Below are positions 8,885 through 16,364 of a stretch of DNA of 27,500 bases, piece by piece. The position numbers and the translations under genes are program-made. Under the pieces are notes generated by a model that was not told where the DNA came from, made no database searches, and saw only the letters and a program-made list of their open reading frames with translations. The stretch's first letter is position 1. The number at the start of each line of letters is the position of its first letter. Source of the stretch: Symbiodinium natans (lineage: Eukaryota; Sar; Dinophyceae; Suessiales; Symbiodiniaceae); NCBI GenBank assembly GCA_905221605.1, contig CAJNDS010002144.1, positions 105,001-132,500 of the forward strand. Direction: 5' to 3'.

Positions 8885-8938
8885 CATATATATATATATA
8901 TATATATATGCTACCCCCCCCCCCCCCATGGACCTACC
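8885..8938. repeat. Left terminal inverted repeat
   Basis: A 26-base CATAT...ATG tract, CTA, 14 C and atggacctacc. It pairs with 15665-15710. Confidence 0.85.
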
Positions 8939-9163
8939 AATTTCCTTTGTTTTGCTGGTGTGTGTTTGGCAGGTGTCTGAATTTTGTTGGTGTGTGTGTG
9001 TGTGGCATGTGTCTGAGCCAGATGCCCCGGGCAGAGAGATGACTTGGGAATTGGATGCTGTGAGCAAAGCATGCAAAAGATGCGACGGCAGATCTGTTTT
9101 ACAGCGAGGGCGAAGCTCCACAGAGACGTGGGAGTGCTTAGCAAACATCAGATGGTCTTGGTT
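8939..9163. other. Left subterminal region with TG-rich imperfect repeat
   Basis: A 35-40-bp unit rich in ggtgtgtgt and ending tgtctga occurs twice in tandem (about 8951-9018). The rest lies downstream of the transposase stop and holds no recognisable gene. It does not resemble the palindromic repeats at the right end. Confidence 0.55.
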
Positions 9164-10468
9164 TCAGGCGAGGCGGTGTTCGTATGCTAGAAGCAGCGAC
9201 CCCAGTCTTGCTGATCCTCTAGCACTCAAGCTTGGTGACAATGCTTCGCATGTACTCATCCAAGAGCTGGCCTGTGCATACCCAAAGATCCTCGTTGCGG
9301 CGCCAGTACTCGTACTGTGCACTTCACTACGGATCTGGGCTGCCAGCTGCTTGGAGGATGCCTTGCCATGCTGGTTTAATCGGAGACGGTCTTTGATAAA
9401 ACGCCAGGCACGGTCGATGATTTGGGTGCCCCCCTTGGTCTTGATGACGGTGCCATCCGGAAGCTTGTGAGTGGAAATCTTCACATACACAGGCTTGACC
9501 CACACCCATTTGTTGCCCTTTTTGACCCTGCGTTTCTTGCGGACGACTGCATCGTGCAGCATTCCATCCGCCTTGCTGCGATATGACCGGGCCGAATCCG
9601 AGTGCAAGATGACACGCCTGTTCTCGAGCCACTTCTGGGCCACTGGAGTCCAGTCTACCTTGCGAATAGCACCTGGCCCCGGTGCTCTGGGTACTGTGAT
9701 GGCAGGGCGAAGTTTGAATAGGACCAAGCTCTTGGGACATCCTCGCTGGACTAACCCTCCCCACTGTTCCCACTCAGTGTTCTTGCCTTGCTGGGCATCC
9801 TTCTCTGTTTGCTCCCACGGCTTCAGAGTCCGCTTGTCGAAGCAAGCCTCATCCACCTCCACGTCTCTCCAAGCCTTGGGGGCGCCCCCAAACTTGATGG
9901 TTTTCTCAACCTGTGTGACGTGGCCACTCCGGAGGAAGTTGAGATTGCTGTTGAGCCTCTCAATTGCTTTGTGATTTATGTTCGTGAGCAGATGGATGGA
10001 GGCCAGAGGAACTCCAGCGAGGCGAAGGAGGAGTGCAGTAGCTTGCACTTGGAGGCTGTGCCCTTCTGGACCACGAAGGACTGTGAAGAGGGGATGCAGA
10101 TGAGCCGGAGAGACGTACTTCTGGCAGTTCTTCTTGTTGCACCTGTAGGCCTTGGTGTCCCTTGAAGGCCTATCAGACAATGGACCCAGCACACCTTTGT
10201 TGCAGAAAGGACATACACAACCCTCCCAGTTCGGCAGGAACTTGTCCTTCATGAGCATGTCCAAGATTTGGTTGTCGGTTGCCTTTAGGAGTTGTTGGAT
10301 GTTACGACGCCACTTCGTCTGATCCTTGCGAAGAAAACCTCCTCCTAGTTTGTGACGCTGGTAAGGCACCTTGGACCACGAGGCTGACTTGACCCCTGCA
10401 GGCTTCTTCAGGACCATCCGTCCTTTGCCCTTCTTGGGATCAGGGAAGGGGTTGTAGCGCTTGCCCAT
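9164..10468 (-). CDS. DDE transposase, IS1595/ISXO2-like (434 aa)
   Basis: Predicted to cut and join transposon ends in the nucleus. The N-terminus is basic with a KKPA motif (residues 21-24). A zinc ribbon follows at about 84-115: CPFC (C86, C89) and C110-x4-C115, with YRC as in the ISXO2 family. The RNase H-like catalytic core has VEVDEACF (D206) and VILHSDSARSY (D291). The third acidic position appears to be D352 in IIDRAWRFIKDRL, where the family normally shows E (IE..W..LK). The start ATG at 10466-10468 has G at -3 and G at +4. The C-terminal 65 residues are less family-like. It lies inside the terminal repeats and points the same way as the other two ORFs. The frame is intact for 434 codons, so the protein could be active. 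The family call rests on the zinc ribbon plus the spacing of the three acidic residues. Confidence 0.85.
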   Translation of the reverse strand: MGKRYNPFPDPKKGKGRMVLKKPAGVKSASWSKVPYQRHKLGGGFLRKDQTKWRRNIQQLLKATDNQILDMLMKDKFLPNWEGCVCPFCNKGVLGPLSDRPSRDTKAYRCNKKNCQKYVSPAHLHPLFTVLRGPEGHSLQVQATALLLRLAGVPLASIHLLTNINHKAIERLNSNLNFLRSGHVTQVEKTIKFGGAPKAWRDVEVDEACFDKRTLKPWEQTEKDAQQGKNTEWEQWGGLVQRGCPKSLVLFKLRPAITVPRAPGPGAIRKVDWTPVAQKWLENRRVILHSDSARSYRSKADGMLHDAVVRKKRRVKKGNKWVWVKPVYVKISTHKLPDGTVIKTKGGTQIIDRAWRFIKDRLRLNQHGKASSKQLAAQIRSEVHSTSTGAATRIFGYAQASSWMSTCEALSPSLSARGSARLGSLLLAYEHRLA

Positions 10469-10967
10469 AACTGCAACTGGCTATAGGAAATCTGGCTTGA
10501 TCTCAAAAAAACTGCTTCACAAATATAACCATGCAGATTTCGAAACCGCTGCTGTCAGCATGCCAGATTTACAGGAACATTGCTTGCAAAAGACCTTTTC
10601 GTTGAACGACCTTCATTTGCTTTGCCACACACGTCAGACGAAGGTTTAGGGCGCAGGGCCATGTCGTGTGAGACGCGTTTTCTCCTTCTCTTACTAGCTG
10701 CAGAGCATCATGGCATCAAAATTCTCCCCGTATATATATATATATATACATATATGCATGATATGTTGAAATGTGTGCACTATGTGTTACTATGTATATA
10801 AAGAATGCACATATAAAAAAAGATATGTGAGTGACAAGGGGAATGCCATGAGCTAAAGTGCCGAAAGACAGACTCAGATGTTGGTTTCCTTTCAGTCGGT
10901 CTCCTGTTGGTCGATGATATCGGCCAGCTCCTGGGAGAGATTTTCGAGGCCTTCTTCATGTGAGAGG
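10469..10967. other. Intergenic region between transposase and NTPase genes
   Basis: Contains an AT microsatellite (about 10733-10757), a second AT-rich stretch at about 10790-10825, and no ORF that resembles a gene. On the minus strand it would hold the 3' end of the NTPase transcript and the transposase promoter or leader. A possible 3' splice site (ttgcag) lies just before the transposase ATG. Confidence 0.5.
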
Positions 10968-12368
10968 TCATCCATTAAATATTGGGTCATGAATGTCCAT
11001 AGGCGAGCCTTGCGAGGGAGGCTTCAAGGGAGAGATGGGTGCAGCCATCGAGCCCGGTGAGGAAGGCTTCGAGAGGGGGACGGGTGCAGCCATCAAAGAT
11101 GTTGGGCTGGCAGGCTCATTTGCAGCATCCGAGATCTCAGTCTTCACGTCTGCATATCCGGCACGCAAGGCCTTCTTTGGAGGCGAGTCAAGATCGATGA
11201 CATGTCCCTGCAAACTGGAAAGAGCCCTTCGGAAAGTCACAGACTCTTTCTTGACGGCAACCGCTTTGGGAACCGAGGGCACTGCAGGCAGTGAGGAAGG
11301 AGCCGCGGCTTCTATGTCTCTGTGAGCAGGTGGGCGAGGTTCATCATGAAAGAGACGATGCTGGGCATCATTGATGATAGTCGGGTTGGGGAGTGGAAGG
11401 ACCTTGTCATGAAGGACTGCATCCAGATAGCGGGCCTCCCAAGCGACGTCATCTTCGAAGGAAGCTGGTTTGACAAGCTTGTTCTCGCGATACAGCATGT
11501 ACCTCTGCTGTGCCTCTGTTTTCAGGTAGTCCACGGGAGTTTGCAAGACAAGACAAGGGACCCGGTTCTCTTCCTGACTGGCACGTCTGAAGATCACCAG
11601 GTTTCCCGCGTTGACCAAGACATTGGCACGCTTCAAGACTGCCATGATGTGTGGTAGCTTGGTATCCTTAGGAAAGACTGGGGAAACGACTTCGAGGAAT
11701 TGCTCATGGGGCATCTGCAGAATCGTGCCGGCCCGAATGTTTTGATGCTTCTCAATCCATTCAGTGGAGTCGTAGTCGTTGCAGACAAAGACTCTCATCT
11801 GCCCTTGGACGAACTTAGCCGCGCCCCACCGCTCTTTGGTCAACATAGTACAACCAACGTCGGTGAAACCTTTCATTTTTCTGATGGGTTCCTCAGCAAG
11901 CCGCCCATCATCATGAATGTCAGGACGGTCTTTGCGACCTGGGTGACCCCGGAAAAAGTCGAACTCGGAGGCCTCGCGATACGAAGGTGGAGATGTGATG
12001 CCTTGTTCACGTTTCCAAAAACGGGAGGCACACAGGGCTATGATTCTGGCGAGTGGCGTTTTTCCACTTCCCGGACCTCCAACTACCCCCACGGCATGTG
12101 TGGTCATGGTTTTGAGAATGGGGTTGACGCCAAATTTCAAAAGCTGGTAGTCCAAGTCTGCCAGGGTGAAGAAGAAGTTTTCTACGGGAAGTGCGAGGAC
12201 ACCATCGGTTTGGATGGCACGAATGGACTTCTCGACCGTGGAGATGGGCCACTGAAAAATAGGCGAGTCCTGGTTCACGTGGAGGTTTTTAGTGATCCGC
12301 TGCACTCGCTTCCACTCACTTGCGAGGTTGCCGGCTTCTTGTTCGATGAAGGCAAAGCCCTTGTCCAC
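10968..12368 (-). CDS. SF3-helicase-like / AAA+ NTPase (about 466 aa, N-terminus uncertain)
   Basis: A P-loop NTPase resembling superfamily-3 replicative helicases. Numbering from the GTG at 12366-12368: Walker A GGPGSGKT (97-104, K103), a Walker-B-like PDIHDDG (149-155, D153/D154), a B'-like stretch around 171-188, and motif C/sensor 1 RVFVCND (192-198, N197). No HUH endonuclease motif is visible before it. The C-terminal 110 residues are Pro/Ser-rich and probably disordered, with two similar blocks (MAAPVPLSKPSSPG and MAAPISPLKPPSQG). The frame has no ATG at its head: it stays open upstream to a stop at 12507-12509, and the first in-frame ATG (residue 88) lies just before Walker A. A splice acceptor (pyrimidine tract then CAG, exon from 12433) suggests an upstream exon. 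An alternative is a generic AAA+ ATPase; the SF3 call is moderate. Confidence 0.7.
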   Translation of the reverse strand: MDKGFAFIEQEAGNLASEWKRVQRITKNLHVNQDSPIFQWPISTVEKSIRAIQTDGVLALPVENFFFTLADLDYQLLKFGVNPILKTMTTHAVGVVGGPGSGKTPLARIIALCASRFWKREQGITSPPSYREASEFDFFRGHPGRKDRPDIHDDGRLAEEPIRKMKGFTDVGCTMLTKERWGAAKFVQGQMRVFVCNDYDSTEWIEKHQNIRAGTILQMPHEQFLEVVSPVFPKDTKLPHIMAVLKRANVLVNAGNLVIFRRASQEENRVPCLVLQTPVDYLKTEAQQRYMLYRENKLVKPASFEDDVAWEARYLDAVLHDKVLPLPNPTIINDAQHRLFHDEPRPPAHRDIEAAAPSSLPAVPSVPKAVAVKKESVTFRRALSSLQGHVIDLDSPPKKALRAGYADVKTEISDAANEPASPTSLMAAPVPLSKPSSPGSMAAPISPLKPPSQGSPMDIHDPIFNG

Positions 12369-12432
12369 ATCCTCCTCCGAGAGGGTAGAGAGATAGTAGC
12401 CTTGTTTGGAAGCCTTTTCTTGATGGGGAACA

Positions 12433-12452
12433 ACTGCAGAAAGGGAGTAGCA
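12433..12452 (-). promoter_or_regulatory. Candidate 3' splice site for the NTPase gene
   Basis: On the minus strand tgctactccctttctgcag is a pyrimidine-rich tract ending in CAG. The sequence after it continues in frame into the NTPase (VPHQEKASKQGYY..., then the GTG). This would supply the missing start from an exon further right. It is inference from the motif and from the absence of an ATG. Confidence 0.4.
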
Positions 12453-13255
12453 GCGACACTGCCACCCTCCCAGCTGTTCAAAGAACCACCTGGGAAATGC
12501 TGGGTTTCAAAAAAAAGGCTATGAGGAGGAAAGTGCAATATTTCCGCCATCTCCTGGGAAAATTGGCATGTTGAAGTTTTTGGTTTTCAGGGTTGCCAGG
12601 CAAAAATTGAAATGTTGAGCAGTGGGGTCTTGCCAAAAAACGGAACGTCAAAAACAAAAAACGGCATTTCAGATTTTCAGAACTTGCATTTGGCCATGTC
12701 GGTTTGGCCCAGCTCTGTGGTATGTTGGCTTGTATCCTGGAATTGGATACAACTATATTACGCCATGAGGCCCAGAACTAAGCCTGAACTCTGGCAATAC
12801 CTTGACCTGAAACCTCATTCATGAGACCCATCGTAGCCTCGGAGCATCCCAGTTTTTGAGGGCTTATCTGAGCCGCAGTTGCACTTTGGGGCATGATGTC
12901 CAAGCACTGCACGGCTTGCAAGCAGCAGGTACTAGACACCGGGCTTTCGCGCTCAGAGTTTGTCAGGCAAAAAGCTTCCAGAAGCGCGGCAGAGCCGAAA
13001 CCAAACCTGGACTCACGGTTCAACACCTCAGCAAACCAAAACCCAATACACGTTAAATATAAACCCTTATATATTTATGGTGAGTGTCGAATCCCACTCA
13101 TAACACCCTGAATCCCAGACCACATGGCGTGCGCGCAAGCTGGCAGACAGCACGCAGCTGATGTCTCAAGATTTGCGGCCTCTCCCGGTATTTCTGCCAC
13201 TTCAAAATGGAAAAACTGAAACTTCGGGCTGGCCCGAAAAATTGCATTCCGGCGT

Positions 13256-13307
13256 TTTCCGCCATTTGACCGCCGATTTCCGCCATCTCGCCGCCTATTT
13301 CCGCCAT
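13256..13307 (-). repeat. 21-bp tandem repeat with ATGGCGGAAA core
   Basis: Three copies of tttccgccat (ATGGCGGAAA on the minus strand) at exact 21-bp spacing (13256, 13277, 13298). Single copies also lie near the NTPase head (12541) and beyond the third ORF's stop (13987, 14006). In the minus frame it would read as a MAEIGGE heptad, but the ORF around it is short and unsupported. Confidence 0.75.
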
Positions 13308-13414
13308 CTCTTTTTTCCAATGTGTTTCAAAAAACGCTATTTTGATTTTCAAAAAACGCTATTTTGAGTTCTAAAAAAAAACTGATTAGCCCTCCGCCCT
13401 CTCCGTTCCCTTCC

Positions 13415-13415
<1 letters not shown>

Positions 13416-13468
<53 letters not shown>
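13416..13468. repeat. 53-base poly-C homopolymer
   Basis: An uninterrupted C run. The exact length is likely unreliable in any read technology. It lies inside the candidate element, which also has C or G runs in both terminal repeats. Confidence 0.95.
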
Positions 13469-14047
13469 TTCCGGTGGAGCCATCGCACGAAAGTTCAGTG
13501 TGTTGGTTTAAAGCTTAATTTAAGGTCTTGCATGATATGGGCTTAGGGTTGCGAATGTTTTATAGGGTGTTTGGGCTGGAGAAACGCCAATCTTCGAAGC
13601 ACAGTCAGGGAGCAATGGCAAGAGCTCTCTTTTCAGGGTTTAGGGCTTGGGTTAAAGCGTCGGAACAGGGATTTGGCGTGCGTGCGAGGCATCGTACATG
13701 CTCTGCACAACGGTCACAGTTCTGCAGTGTTGGGCTTAGGGTTTTAGGGGTTTAGGGTCCATAGCATTAAGGGTTTAAGTATTGTAGGTTTATGGTCGAT
13801 CTTCGTTGATCGAGACATAGTACATGCTCTGCGCGATGCCGCTGGAGCATCAACCTACTGCACACGAAAAACGCGATCTCAGAAAATGAAAAACGCAATC
13901 ACAGGACTGACAAAAGGCATCTTCCAAAGACCGTTTGTCAAAAAACTTCAATCCCAATTCTTGCCCACCAAACCCTTAAGCAGCTGTTTCCGCCATTTCG
14001 TGGGGTTTCCGCCATCCACTGGGCAAAACCAGTTTTAGTTGAAACTA

Positions 14048-14554
14048 CTAAAATTCTGTAGGGTTTGGGTTTCCCAGGCATTGCCATGCTTTCTTGAAAT
14101 CGTAAGCGTTGCGACCATGCCAATTCAGCACATGGGGCGTGCCGTGGCAGAGGGTGTCCACGACAGACTTTGTCAGCTTGAGATCAGGTGACTGAACATG
14201 CTTGACTATGCAGACATTCCCGTTTGTGAGTGGGAGCACGGCAAATTGAAGGACAAGCTTGACGTCCAGCTTCTGCTTGGGACAGAAAGGCGGAGGAAGC
14301 TCATTCCATTTGCCAGCATTAATCAAGGACTCAATGGTATTTTTGTCGGGGGGCGGCACATTCGTGATCACATCCACGAAGTGTTTAAGAAGAGTGTTGG
14401 TATTGCCCAGCTCCGTCATAGGAAGATCCATGATGGAGATGCCGCCTAGGGCCTGATCAGACCATATTGGGTAGGGCAGTTGCTTCGAGAGATGCATGCC
14501 TCGAGTGGCATCGAGCCCGGTGCTCACTGCGGTGTCACCATCACGCTCAGCCAT
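14048..14554 (-). CDS. Unknown 168-aa protein of the element
   Basis: I do not recognise this protein. It starts at an ATG in a strong eukaryotic context (caccATGG, A at -3, G at +4) and is open for 168 codons. It is predicted to be soluble, with no membrane segment or signal peptide. Cysteines (FCPKQK, VCIVKH, TLCHG) and histidines (VKHVQ, LCHGTPHVLNWHG) in the second half could bind a metal, but they do not form a standard finger. It is encoded on the same strand as the NTPase and transposase and lies upstream of them in transcript order. It may be the first exon of the NTPase gene, which lacks its own ATG, or an accessory DNA-binding protein. Both ideas are inference. Confidence 0.55.
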   Translation of the reverse strand: MAERDGDTAVSTGLDATRGMHLSKQLPYPIWSDQALGGISIMDLPMTELGNTNTLLKHFVDVITNVPPPDKNTIESLINAGKWNELPPPFCPKQKLDVKLVLQFAVLPLTNGNVCIVKHVQSPDLKLTKSVVDTLCHGTPHVLNWHGRNAYDFKKAWQCLGNPNPTEF

Positions 14555-14861
14555 GGTGACTCACTCTTATCGTATCAGGGAAACGAACTACAGTAATTTG
14601 AGCTGAGTGAAGCTCCGTGTCATAGTATTGCAGCTTGCAGCTCACTGCACAGAGCGAAAGCAGACAGTACGCGCATGACGGCTCTGCAGGATTCCATTTT
14701 TTTGTGGATCGATGAAGTCTCCGAAACCTACATGGCGGCTCAGTGAGATCGATTGGCCTTGGGTACCAAAAGGTGGCACATGCAGATCACATGGTGTGCG
14801 ACATTATATATGACTATGGCTCTAGATCAAGAAAATTTATATAAAACATGGATAGGGGTTC
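14555..14861. promoter_or_regulatory. Possible leader/promoter region of the minus-strand genes
   Basis: About 300 bp between the ATG at 14554 and the palindromic repeats. It includes AT-rich patches (attatatatgac at about 14804 and atttatataaaac at about 14835) and no ORF. The assignment comes only from position. Confidence 0.35.
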
Positions 14862-15656
14862 AAAAACTTGGGTAAAACCAATGCTTTGGAGAGGCAACCT
14901 TCAAGAAACATTGGTAAAACCAATGTTTTGGAGAGGCCACCTTCAAAAAACATCGGCAAAACCAATGTTTTTGGAGCCCCTGCTCAGGAAACATCGCAAA
15001 AACCAATAAAAACCATAAAAACCATGAATTTTCAAACTACTCGGAGACCCCAAGCCCATAGTTTGGAAAATCATGGTTTTTATGGTTTTTATTGGTTTTT
15101 GCGATGTTTCGTGAGCATGGGCTCAAAAAACATCGGTAAAACCAATGTTTTTTGAAGGTAGGGGTTCAAAAACATCGGTAAAACCAATGTTTTGGAGAGG
15201 CCACCTTCAAAAAACATCGGTAAAACCAATGTTTTTGGAGCCCCTGCTCAGGAAACATCGCAAAAACCAATAAAAACCATAAAAACCATGAATTTTCAAA
15301 CTACTCGGAGACCCAAGCCCATAGTTTGGAAAATCATGGTTTTTATGGTTTTTATTGGTTTTTGCGATGTTTCGTGAGCATGGGCTCAAAAAACATCGGT
15401 AAAACCAATGTTTTTTGAAGGTAGGGGTTCAAAAACATTGGTAAAACCAATGTTTTGGAGAAGCTTGGGTCTCCGAGTAGTTTGGAAAATCATGGTTTTT
15501 ATGGTTTTTATTGGTTTTTGCGATGTTTCGTGAGCATGGGCTCCAAAAACATCGGTAAAACCAATGTTTTTTGAAGGTAGGGGTTCAAAAACATCGGTAA
15601 AACCAATGTTTTGGAGAAGCCACCCTTTTTTGAAACATCGGTCAAGCCGAGGTTTC
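14862..15656. repeat. Subterminal repeat array with 11 palindromic iteron-like units
   Basis: A 25-bp near-palindrome (AAAACATCGGT, AAA, ACCAATGTTTT) occurs at about 14862, 14905, 14947, 15127, 15169, 15211, 15390, 15432, 15546, 15588 and 15632. The last copy (gaaacatcgg...ccgaggtttc) has changed bases but keeps pairing. The copies sit within a 264-bp unit present about 2.5 times. Each full unit carries a long inverted repeat (for example 14974-15044 against 15053-15124), with arms containing aaaaaccataaaaaccat and its complement. In the third unit the left arm is lost and the loop is inverted. Open frames here are repeat-derived. It could be a transposase- or replication-protein-binding region. 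Confidence 0.85.
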
Positions 15657-15664
15657 AAAAAAAA

Positions 15665-15710
15665 GGTAGGTCCATGGGGGGGGGGGGTACCATATATATA
15701 TATATATATG
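15665..15710. repeat. Right terminal inverted repeat
   Basis: ggtaggtccat, 12 G, TAC, then CAT(AT)nATG (20 bases). It is the inverse of 8885-8938. The word aaggtagg at its inner edge also ends the subterminal repeat units (gaaggtaggggttc). Confidence 0.85.
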
Positions 15711-15722
15711 TAGAGAGAGAAA

Positions 15723-15824
15723 CTTACTGGCCCAAAACCCAAGGAAATAAAAGTTGGAACTTTCAGAATAAACTACCTTATAGGAAGCCCAAAAGTTGAA
15801 AAGTTGGGTTTTGAGCCAGTAAGG
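15723..15824. mobile_element. MITE-like inverted repeat next to the large element
   Basis: cttactggcccaaaacccaa (15723-15742) pairs with ttgggttttgagccagtaag (15804-15823) with one mismatch. Both arms are followed by ggaaataa. The interior is short and non-coding, with a smaller inverted aaagttg/caactttt-like segment. Confidence 0.65.
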
Positions 15825-16105
15825 AAATAAGAAAGTAATGTTGACTTCACATTAATGATTCCCGCTACAATTATAAAATCCAGCTGCCGGAACACAATAA
15901 TGTAACCCCCACAATTATAAAATCCAGCCCGGAATATTTTTTTTACGGGCGCAGTGCTACTACCTAATACTAAAACTAATAGTACGTCCTACCAGGATTT
16001 AGGCGAATATAATTGAGGAGGCCCTGGCCGGAGAGATTGATCAATCAAGGAAGGGGGGGGGGTTTATTAATGCGAAGTCAACATTATTTTTAATACGAAA
16101 AAACC
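15825..16105. other. AT-rich non-repetitive tract
   Basis: The word acaattataaaatccagc occurs twice (15867 and 15911). A 12-bp palindrome gattgatcaatc lies at 16035. The base composition is unlike the flanks and recalls organellar DNA, but no protein motif could be recognised in any frame. Confidence 0.5.
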
Positions 16106-16205
16106 TCGCCTTGCCCCTTCCAGGGTTGCCCGTGCCAGGGTTGCCCGTGCCAGGGTTGCCCCCGCCAGGGTCGCCCCCGCAGTTGCCCCCGCCAGGGCCC
16201 TTGCG
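16106..16205. repeat. 15-bp satellite, right-hand block
   Basis: About six units of the same 15-mer and in the same orientation as 7244-8884, opening with cctcgccttgcccc. The satellite therefore flanks the large element on both sides. Confidence 0.9.
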
Positions 16206-16364
16206 CCAGTGGGCCCTCGCCATTCTGCCATATGAATGAGCTTGGGTCCGGAATTGGGCTTGAGGGTGTTTTAAACACAGTATGGGTGAAACAGATTTTC
16301 CCGCTCCCTGTTGATCCAGGAAAGTGTAGGCTCAAGCAACAGCAGCAGTGAACACGTCCCACCC

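Larger units (their letters stand above)
12510..14047. other. 1.5-kb region between NTPase and third ORF
   Basis: No convincing gene. It contains six copies of tttccgccat (12541, 13256, 13277, 13298, 13987, 14006), two tandem copies of ttcaaaaaacgctattttga (about 13325-13367), a 53-base C tract (13416-13468), and telomere-like words at about 13735-13760. The words gtacatgctctgc at about 13695 and 13820 repeat about 120 bp apart. On the minus strand it could hold an intron or promoter. Confidence 0.6.
8885..15710. mobile_element. Candidate 6.8-kb DNA transposon with matching terminal inverted repeats
   Basis: Left end (8885-8938): CAT(AT)nATG, CTA, 14 C, then atggacctacc. Right end (15665-15710) is the inverse: ggtaggtccat, 12 G, TAC, then CAT(AT)nATG. 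Apart from the lengths of the AT and C tracts, the two differ by one base. Inside are three minus-strand ORFs: transposase (9164-10468), SF3-like NTPase (10968-12368) and an unknown protein (14048-14554), plus palindromic repeats near the right end. No clear target-site duplication is seen. If the AT tracts are target DNA (insertion into a TA microsatellite), the true tips would be the GTACCCC/GCTACCCC boundaries. The element boundary is inference; the inverted repeats and the transposase are direct observations. Confidence 0.7.

Noticed and set aside
8328-9470. 380-codon plus-strand ORF
   Set aside because: It runs through a NUMT, satellite, cassette, AT microsatellite and the antisense strand of the transposase end, so it is a chance fusion of open repeats.
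10733-10757. AT microsatellite as a third terminal repeat of the large element
   Set aside because: It lacks the C run and the atggacctacc tip found at both ends.
11700-12524. 274-codon plus-strand ORF
   Set aside because: It is antisense to the NTPase domain, whose motifs are clear on the minus strand.
14862-15656. CRISPR array
   Set aside because: Units are palindromic repeats inside larger tandem units with non-unique spacers; the sequence is eukaryotic.
14868-15742. Repeat-encoded ORFs with GKTNVF-type peptides
   Set aside because: They follow the 264-bp and 25-bp palindromic repeats and are open on both strands.
16320-16345. Relict of the dinoflagellate spliced leader (ggctcaag at about 16329)
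   Set aside because: Only eight bases match; the upstream part of the leader is absent.
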